Shown here: one piece after another, positions 53,370 to 64,000 of the stretch
How positions within the stretch are numbered: the stretch's first letter is position 1
Layout: each line of letters opens with the position of its first letter
Assembly (NCBI GenBank): GCA_029216955.1
Contig: JANAVB010009598.1
Span: 27,136,879-27,200,878, forward strand
DNA: 64,000 bases
Direction of reading: 5' to 3'
From: Iris pallida
Taxonomy: Eukaryota; Streptophyta; Magnoliopsida; Asparagales; Iridaceae
Program-made: the position numbers and the translations under genes
Notes under the pieces: generated by a model
The model's input: only the letters and a program-made list of their open reading frames with translations
Told to the model about the DNA's origin: nothing
Databases searched by the model: none

Positions 53370-53988
53370 TAGAGCTGTCAAGACGGGCCGGCGGGGCGGG
53401 CCGGCCCGTAACCCACTATAACCCACCATTTGGCGGGGCGGGACGGGCCGACCCACCATTTTGGCGGGCTGAAAAAATTTCAACCCAGCCCAACCCACCG
53501 GCGGGACGCGGGCTAGGCGGGCCGTCCCGCTTAATTTTTTTAAAATTTTTAAATTATTGTTTAGTTTCTTAAAAGAAAAAAAAATTATATATATAATATT
53601 TTCTACTCACTCTCATATGCATCAAATTACAAGTAAAATACAAGAAACATTATAATAGTAGATATTTCTTTAAAACACCTTCATTTATGTAAATAAATGA
53701 TCAAATTTAATATTTATACGTCATTACTTGCATTAAATGAGAACTTTATCATTTATAATACATATTTCATATATGTGCTAAATAAAAAAAAATTAAAAAT
53801 TTTATAAAAAAATAGATGGCGGGCCAACCCACTTGGCCCGCGGGCTAGTCCACCGCGGAGCGGGCTACTAGCGGGCCAGCCCACCTAGGCCCGTCTGTTT
53901 AGCGGACTCCTAAATGCTCGGCCCAACCCACCTTTTTGGCGGGCGGGGCGGGCCGGCCCAACGGGCTTAGCCCATTTTGACAGCTCTA
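53370..53988. mobile_element. Non-autonomous hAT element (619 bp)
   Basis: Ends TAGAGCTGTCAAGACGGGC (left) and GCCCATTTTGACAGCTCTA (right) form an inverted repeat. An exact 8-bp target duplication GTATTGCC flanks it (53,362-53,369 and 53,989-53,996), as expected for hAT. The subterminal regions are GC-rich with GGCGGGCCGGCCC-type repeats; the centre is AT-rich. No transposase. Confidence 0.92.
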
Positions 53989-53996
53989 GTATTGCC

Positions 53997-54403
53997 CTCA
54001 GTGTAGCTAACAATTGTGGAATAGTTGGTGAAACCAGGAAGTTTCATTTCTTCTTTCTTAAAATTAAAAACAATGATAGCATTCACTAATTCACTTTTAG
54101 TAGTTGTAGTTGTCCTACAATGTAAGTATATAGGTATAGAACTATCTATAAATAATAGAAGGGTAAAGTGTCCACATCTACAAAATAATTCCCTGTTCCT
54201 GTTAGGAATGTCTTTATTAATTAGTATCCTTGTGGTCCTCGTGACATTCAAAAGGATGAGATTTATTCCTCTTAATTTCCTATCTTTTCAACTTTTTTAC
54301 ACAATTGTGGGCCTCAGTAAAGCTATTTCATTTCAAGCACCTAATTGTATATCCATTACTCTTACATTTTATGTGTGTCTGCAAGCATTGTGAATGCCAT
54401 GCA
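53997..54403. other. Unassigned intergenic sequence
   Basis: AT-rich. A + frame at 54,025-54,393 (122 residues, several hydrophobic stretches) has no recognised motif, and I do not call it a gene. Confidence 0.5.
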
Positions 54404-54411
54404 GTCAAAAA

Positions 54412-55071
54412 CCTTGTTAGCAATCACCCGAATAAAACGCGTATTATACACAAATTTTTCCGTATCTTATATAAACGTATAATACTTACGTACGTTTGAA
54501 AAATTCGGACTTGTACGCGAATTTTAAGCTTGTGGAGTTTTAAACACGTACCGTACGAATTTTTAAAACATTCGGCCAAAAAAGCTTGACTGAAAAACCC
54601 AACAGTTTTCACTTTCTTGACTCTTGCTGCTATTAAATATTAAGACTGGCACAATTATCCAAAAAAAGAAGAAAAAATCTCACAGCTGTAACAAAAAAAG
54701 GAAACCTAAGAATATTTGTACATGTTATTTGCAACAATCAAAGAAAAACCTTACGGTTTTCCATCCTACTGTCACTTTCTTTTCTTTATATAATGTTTCC
54801 CAACCTTATCTTATTCTCACTCATCCTATTCTCACACTGAACCCTTGTTTATGAAGAAGTAGAGGTGGGTGGGCCATATATATATGCCGAATTTTTAGTG
54901 CCGAATTTGTTCATATGAAACGTACTAAACACGAATTAAATCTAATCCGAATGTTTTTCGTTAGACGATTTTTTGACCCATTTTTTTACCGTACTTTACT
55001 TATATTGTGCCGATTTATACTCGTACTTTTGTCGTCCCGAAATTTTTCCGTTTGCCGAATTGCTAACAAGG
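54412..55071. mobile_element. Non-autonomous hAT-like element (660 bp)
   Basis: Perfect 13-bp terminal inverted repeats CCTTGTTAGCAAT (54,412-54,424) and ATTGCTAACAAGG (55,059-55,071), flanked by an exact 8-bp duplication GTCAAAAA (54,404-54,411 and 55,072-55,079). Subterminal CCGAATTTTT/CGTAC-type motifs recur near both ends. No transposase. The 8-bp duplication points to hAT, though the first bases do not fit the usual hAT terminal consensus. Confidence 0.87.
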
Positions 55072-55079
55072 GTCAAAAA

Positions 55080-56020
55080 TACTAATAATCCCGCTTGGAT
55101 GTAAAAATTCCTAGTAAATAGAAAATGGTGTACATATACACCTCTAATTTCTCCTTTTGATATACGCTAATATAATTATCCTTTTCTTGCTTAAGGGCTA
55201 GTTTGATTGTATTTACGTTTTATACTATTTTTTTTTTCCAAATGTCCATTTTTGGAACGTTTGTTTGGCTAGCTAGCATTTCGGAACGTCCATTTGAATC
55301 ACAAGATGAGTCCCTTGAAAAAACTTCCATCCAGAGTGGATTGTGTTTGGCTGATTCCTTGTATGTGACACTGTATGGAGTTCCAAATGAAACGTAACTG
55401 AAATATAAACTTGTCCTAAATTTCTTGCCCAAACTTTTATCTTCTTTAGGTCCTTTTATACGGTATAGTACACTACACTACGCCATAGAAAAAAGAAGAA
55501 GTATGATAAAAGGCATTAGTTTTTATTTGTGACATACTGTTTTTAACAAAAGTCAATTCTGTTTTGATACAATACTCACTCTCTTTGTTTGAACTGCAGA
55601 AGTACTCATTCGTTTTCACTTGTCTTAAACATATGACGAGGATCGGGTGTCCGTTATTAAGTATTTTCGAATGTTTTCTAAATAACAATACGTTATTGGA
55701 TCTATATTTTTGGACCATACAAATTAGTTCCTTAACTATTCAATTTTTTTCAAAATTTTAAACTAATCTGTACAATCGAAAAAGACAAATCCAACGAAAC
55801 ATTCGAAGATGCTTAATAGCATAAATTCAGATCCCCCCCCCCCCCCCCTATAAAGTTCCCTACTTAGAGTGCAAGTGTATACAGTAGTAAATGAGTTTTA
55901 CTTTTATATATGTAAATCACTTCAAAGAAATATATAAAAATAAAAATAAAAAAATAAATAGTTAGTTCTCCCAACTCAATTGGGACGTTGTGTCTACATT
56001 GGCCCTCCATATCATATCCT
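55080..56020. other. Upstream region of the SCPL gene
   Basis: AT-rich non-coding sequence. It contains a run of 16 C (55,833-55,848) and GTTTGTTTGG motifs near 55,258. No transposon boundary could be set. Confidence 0.5.
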
Positions 56021-56021
56021 C

Positions 56022-56028
56022 TATATAA
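56022..56028 (+). promoter_or_regulatory. Putative TATA box of the SCPL gene
   Basis: TATATAA within CCTCTATATAAGCAAAG, 147 bp upstream of the chosen ATG. A start of transcription near 56,055 would leave a leader of a little over 100 bp. Confidence 0.55.
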
Positions 56029-56066
56029 GCAAAGACCAAACAATCAAAAAAAAGAAGGAAACTTAA

Positions 56067-59965
<3,899 letters not shown>

Positions 59966-60006
59966 GTACCTTACTCAAATCCTAGTATTATATCTATATT
60001 GTACAA

Positions 60007-60007
<1 letters not shown>

Positions 60008-60101
<94 letters not shown>
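60008..60101. repeat. (CT)n followed by (AT)n in SCPL intron 5
   Basis: A CT run (60,008-60,031) merges into AT runs (60,032-60,101), starting about 40 bp after the exon 5 donor. Confidence 0.93.
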
Positions 60102-60103
<2 letters not shown>

Positions 60104-60212
60104 TTTTTAGAACCATGTAAATTGTTTCATGGAATCGCTCCTACTGGGATTCGAACTCCTGACCACTCGGGCCGCATGCATCTCTCGTAACTACTAGGCT
60201 AAAGGTCATCTG
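60102..60212 (-). mobile_element. tRNA-derived SINE-like unit
   Basis: On the - strand, TAGCCTAGTAGTTACG (60,201-60,186) fits an RNA polymerase III A box and GTTCGAATCCC (60,156-60,146) a B box, about 30 nt apart. This is preceded by GACCTTT and followed by a short tail running into AT repeats. The layout matches the tRNA-like head of plant SINEs such as the Au family. It lacks the clean cloverleaf of a functional tRNA gene. No target duplication can be seen because both sides are AT microsatellite. Confidence 0.6.
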
Positions 60213-60225
60213 CAATTCTATAACT

Positions 60226-60477
<252 letters not shown>

Positions 60478-60524
60478 CTTCCCTTAGAAAACCTCCTAAA
60501 AATCCCCTCACTCTCAGCCGTCCA

Positions 60525-60607
60525 TTTAATGTTAATATTAATGTTAATGTTGATATTAATTTTTATTTAATTTTTATATTAATGTTAATGTAATGTTAAT
60601 ATTAATG

Positions 60608-60680
<73 letters not shown>

Positions 60681-60681
60681 T
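60525..60681. repeat. TTAATG-type repeat and (AT)n at the LINE 3' end
   Basis: Degenerate AATGTTAATATTAATGTTAA units (60,525-60,612) are followed by an AT run (60,613-60,681) that abuts the 3' end of the LINE. Confidence 0.88.
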
Positions 60682-60861
60682 TTGGAAAAAGGTGAATTTT
60701 ATTCCAAATGAAAAGCCATAATCATACAACATACAACCAGAGTGGGACTCCCACTCGTCGCTCAACAATTCTCCATAGCATTTACATCAAATTCGATATT
60801 ATGGAGAATGCCAATTGGGGGGGGTGACCAGCCCCTCGAAGATCCGACGGTTTCGCTCCCG

Positions 60862-61560
60862 TCATACATGCCAAACCGAAGCAGCCAGACGAACTCTGGC
60901 TGTACGGAACCAGTCCTGCCCCCTACCCCTGCTATCTCGGATCACCGATATGATGTCTCCAATACATTTTCCGGAGGGGCACACTCCCAAAACACGACAC
61001 TGCTCCGCCCAAATCTGCCATGCCATAGTGCACTTGAAGAAGATGTACTTTATAGATTCAGGCTCCAAATCACAAAGCACACACTTGGGATCCGGAACCG
61101 GCACTCCAAACGAACTCAGGCGATCTCTAGTCAAAAGGCGGTCCAGTAGCAGTTTGTAAACACACAACTGCATCTTCCTGGCCAGACCCTTGAACCACAC
61201 GAACTCGTAATCTGGACTCAGCGGGAAGGTACGTCGGACGAGGTTGTAGCAGCTACGAAATTGGAACTCCCCAGTCCCTGTAGAGGCTCCAGTCGGCTCC
61301 CAAATCCACCGATCCGTAGGCAGAGACGGATCAATGACAGTAGACAAAATGCTCTCACCCAGCTCCTCAGTGAACCGATAGGAGTCCGGCCTCCACTCCC
61401 CATAACGAATAATGCGACTGCACGTCAGACCACGCCTGTCCTCCTGATGAGTTGGGGCCCCTCTGATGTCCAACATCGAACGCCGATCTATCCAAGGATC
61501 CCGCCAGAGGTCCGTACCCGACCCGTCCTTCATGACCCTCCGAATGGCAGACTTGAGCAC
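60862..61560 (-). pseudogene. LINE ORF2 C-terminus (zf-RVT-like)
   Basis: A 232-residue segment. DGSGTDLWRDPWIDRRSMLD, then SYNLVRR-type sequence, FVWFKGLARKMQLCVYKLLL, DRLLTRDRLSSFGVPVPDPK and CVLCDLEPESIKYIFFKCTM followed by AWQIW. The Cys pattern CVLC ... FFKC and the W.IW ending are those of the zf-RVT domain of plant non-LTR reverse transcriptase proteins. Confidence 0.87.
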
Positions 61561-61871
61561 CCCCTGTGTCGCAAGACAGTCTTGAACGTGACCGAATGAT
61601 TATTGTCAGTAGGACACGTCCAAAAATTTTCCTGCTTCACGTATCTGCTGTGCATCCAGTCCGCCCAGAGAGATCCCCCACTGATGAATCTCCAGGCCAG
61701 CTTAAGCGCAGAAGCCTCTCTAATCTCCAACAATGGTCTAAGGCCCACTCCTCCCTCCTTCCTGGGACGACAGAGCTGGTCCTAGGAGATCGCATGCAGA
61801 CCACCCCTCCATATGAAATCAGCACATAGCCGCTCCACCCGTCGGATAGTGGCCACAGGTAGGAGGATGGA
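61561..61871 (-). pseudogene. LINE ORF2 between RT and zf-RVT
   Basis: Broken frames. 61,748-61,561 reads GLRPLLEIREASALKLAWRF and WADWMHSRYVKQENFWTCPT, which fits the conserved spacer (lead-in LKLAWRF, then YV and FW) ahead of zf-RVT. Confidence 0.75.
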
Positions 61872-62865
61872 CTACAGCCAAAAATGGGCCACAGCCGATA
61901 TCACCGATCTGACCAGCTCAATGCGACCACCAAATGACAGACTTGCTGCTTGCCACCCTTCAACTCTCCTCTGGACATACTCTACCAGGCTATGGCAGTC
62001 CTGATCTCGCGCATAGTTGACAGTGAGAGGCACTCCTAAGTAGCGCACCGGAAGATCACTCCTCGCGACACCCAGCACATCAGCCCGTACCTCCTTCCGG
62101 GTACACAGGGAGCTGAAGTAGACCCTACTCTTATCCCTATTCATCTGGAGACCCGAGACGGACCTCAAATCTTCCATGATAGACGCAAGCGTCAGCAACC
62201 CCTCCGTCGAAGGCTGGATAAAAACAAGCAGATCATCCGCGTATATAAGATGAGTAACTGGAGGTACCATCCTCCGGAACAGAGGAACCAACCGCCCACG
62301 GTGCACTGTCATATCCATCAAGCAAGTAAAGTATTCCATAACAAGCTGTGAACAGGTAAGGGGACAGTGGGTCACCTTGCCGAAGCCCACGGTTGCTCTG
62401 GAAGTACCCATACGGAACCCCCTAGATGAGAACAGAAAAAGTAGGGGATGTAATGCACTCCCGAATCAACTCGACCCAGTGCTCCGCGAAATCCATGGCA
62501 GACATCAGATGACAGAGGAAGTCCTGATTGACCATGTCGTACGCCTTCCGTAAATCCAGCTTACCATAAGCCTTCTCCCCTCCGGGTTTGCTAAAACCCC
62601 TCACCATCTCATGAGCCAGGAGGCTGTGCTCAGCGATCGACCTCCCCTTGATGAATGCAGCCTGATTCGGAGATACCAAGTTCTGCATGATCCCCTCCAT
62701 CCGCCGGCACATAAGGTGCATAATTATCTTATAAAGATAATTACAACACGCAATAGGACAAAAATCTGCCAGTGCAGTCGCTCCCTCCTTCTTTGGCACC
62801 AAGGTCAGGAAAGTGTGATTTAGCTCCTTCAAGAGCTTCCCTTTGGTGAAGAATTCCTGTACCAC
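61872..62865 (-). pseudogene. LINE ORF2 reverse transcriptase
   Basis: 62,865-62,422 carries LVPKKEGATALADFCPIACC, SPNQAAFIKGRSIAEHSLLA and GKLDLRKAYDMVNQDFL (palm Asp). 62,411-61,872 has THLIYADDLLVFIQPSTEGL (YADD catalytic pair intact), SGLQMNRDKSRVYFSS, VRYLGVPLTVNYARDQDCHS and LSFGGRIELVRSVISAVAHF. The two parts are in different frames near 62,415. Typical L1-clade RT. Confidence 0.9.
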
Positions 62866-62881
62866 CCTCCACTACCTGATG

Positions 62882-63361
62882 CTATAGAATGTCCCAATGG
62901 CGTTTGAAGAAACCACTGCTGAAGCCATCTGGTCCAGGAGCCTTGTTGTGGTCCGCCCCCTTGATAATAGACTCCACCTCCTCCAAAGTAACAGGTGCTA
63001 ACAGAAGGCTATTTCTATATGGAGTCACCAATCTCTTCGTCACAACCTCTGAGAAAACGGAAAGGTAGTCAGTCTGGAAATATAACTTAGAGTAGTACCT
63101 GCAGACAGCCTCGTCCTGGATCTCAGCCGGCGTCCCCACCAGAGTGCCATCCGCAGCAAGTAGCTGAGAGATGTGATTCCTATTCTGCCTTGCCCGGATA
63201 ACATCATAGAAGAACTTGGAGCACCGGTCGCCATCCTTCAGCCAGGAGCATTTGGCTCGCTGGGCTGAGCTAATCTCCTTCTGCAGCCTCAGGATGTTGA
63301 CTTCTCCGATCAGTTCCTTCTGTCTTGCCGCCAGGTCCCCATTCAGCATGTCCGCATGCAT
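62882..63361 (-). pseudogene. LINE ORF2 linker and RT N-terminal region
   Basis: QKEISSAQRAKCSWLKDGDR, CSKFFYDVIRARQNRNHISQ, LLAADGTLVGTPAEIQDEAV and IKGADHNKAPGPDGFSSGFF (KAPGPDG is the hallmark lead into LINE RT). A stop or frame change near 62,880 leads into the RT core. Confidence 0.88.
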
Positions 63362-64000
63362 ATCCTGCTATAAGGTCCGCAACTCCACCTCCTTGTCTTC
63401 TAAGGTGGTCTTGGGCAGCCCCGTCACCCAACTCCTAAGGGCTCTCTTCGTGGCCTTGAGGCGACGAACCAAACGAAATTGGGCCGTCCCCTCCTGGCCA
63501 CTAGTGAGCCCCTCTGCGACAGCCTCTAGGTAGCCCTCCGAGAGATACCAACTGTTGTTGTACCTGAACGGACGGGACTTCCCAAGAGGCCTAGCAGAAA
63601 GCCAACCCTGATGGGTGAATGATCGCTCGTCCTAGCAGCTAAACCCTCAGCTGGAGTGGTGGGGAAGTGACGAACCACTCCCCATTACCCAAAGCTCGAT
63701 CAAGCTGACAAGCAACCCTATTATGAGTTGCTTTGTTGTGCCAAGTCCAGATGCAGCCTGAGCGGGACAATCCCCGAAGCCCCGCAAGCAGGAGGCATCT
63801 ATGGAAATCATATAGAATAGAATCTGGGACCGGACGGCCACCCAGCTTTTTCCCTTGGTGCAAAAGAGCATTGAAGTCCCCGATCAAGAGAAGAGGAAGG
63901 CACGACGAGTCAGCAACAGAAGAGATACGGGAGATGTTGCTCCATAGAGACTCCCGACGCCTCCTGTCATTGTGGCCGTAGACAGCCCCCAGCAAGAACC
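63362..64000 (-). pseudogene. LINE ORF2 endonuclease, C-terminal part
   Basis: 63,995-63,639 reads VYGHNDRRRRESLWSNISRI, LPLLLIGDFNALLHQGKKLG and GCIWTWHNKATHNRVACQLD followed by RALGNGEW. GDFN and the TW..N....R.A..LDR pattern are characteristic of APE-type endonucleases. The part from 63,638 to 63,362 is broken. The N-terminal endonuclease and ORF1 would lie beyond 64,000. Confidence 0.86.

Larger units (their letters stand above)
60682..64000 (-). mobile_element. L1-type LINE (ORF2 region), 5' end outside the window, decayed
   Basis: The - strand carries, from right to left, the APE-type endonuclease end, the RT fingers and palm with YADD, the thumb, and a C-terminal zf-RVT-like region, then a 3' end with AATAAAA (about 60,703-60,697). 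The four coding pieces lie in at least three frames. No poly(A) tail is seen; the 3' end meets an AT microsatellite. It is antisense to the SCPL gene and probably lies in its intron 5 or truncates it. Confidence 0.9.

Noticed and set aside
54025..54393. A 122-residue + frame with hydrophobic stretches as a membrane protein gene
   Set aside because: No recognised motif, AT-driven hydrophobic codons, no promoter or splice support, and it lies between two transposons.
60102..60212. A functional tRNA gene
   Set aside because: A and B boxes are present, but I could not fold a proper acceptor stem or anticodon arm; the SINE-like reading fits better.

Overview
This is a nuclear window of a flowering plant, probably a monocot. 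It is dominated by nested LTR retrotransposons (1 to about 51,070) and ends in a gene-bearing stretch (about 51,070 to 64,000). The plant call rests on Ty3/gypsy chromoviruses with Tekay/Del-like C-termini, plant-type Ty1/copia elements, PIF/Harbinger- and hAT-type small transposons, a plant L1-type LINE and a serine carboxypeptidase-like (SCPL) gene with GT-AG introns. The GC-rich first SCPL exon in an AT-rich setting suggests, but does not prove, a monocot. I saw nothing bacterial, viral or organellar.

Layout. (1) 1-4,407: LTR debris, with one LTR end at 1,112 and another at 4,407; both read on the + strand. (2) 4,408-17,732: a broken copia element on the - strand (copia 1), split inside its integrase by a complete chromovirus (gypsy 1, 4,952-15,172; LTRs of about 2.6 kb; 5-bp target duplication AGAAG). 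(3) 17,813-46,778: a second chromovirus on the - strand (gypsy 2, LTRs of about 3.3 kb). Its gag is split by a 17.4-kb tandem of a non-coding LTR element, a LARD (large retrotransposon derivative), arranged LTR-internal-LTR-internal-LTR (25,369-42,737). A further piece of gypsy-2-type internal sequence (46,779-47,168) lies beyond the outer LTR and runs into a truncated copia element (copia 2, 47,169-51,068; 120-bp LTR and a readable tRNA-Met-type primer site). (4) 51,197-55,071: four small DNA transposons, three of them with readable target duplications. (5) 56,169-59,965: five exons of an SCPL gene on the + strand, with a MITE in intron 2. (6) 60,000-64,000: AT microsatellites, a tRNA-derived SINE-like unit and a 5'-incomplete LINE on the - strand that separates the gene from its missing 3' exons.

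How the parts relate. The LARD units encode no recognisable protein, but they share with gypsy 1 and gypsy 2 the sequence just inside each LTR: the leader/primer side and the polypurine side. They also share with gypsy 2 the LTR plan of a short U3, a TATA box, a GC-rich transcript start and about 2.9 kb of R-U5. This is what a parasite of chromovirus machinery would look like. All retroelement coding regions here are decayed. In gypsy 2 the pol frame is still continuous over about 3.5 kb and is broken only by stop codons that look like C-to-T/G-to-A transitions. The only candidate functional host gene is the SCPL gene, and only its first half is visible.
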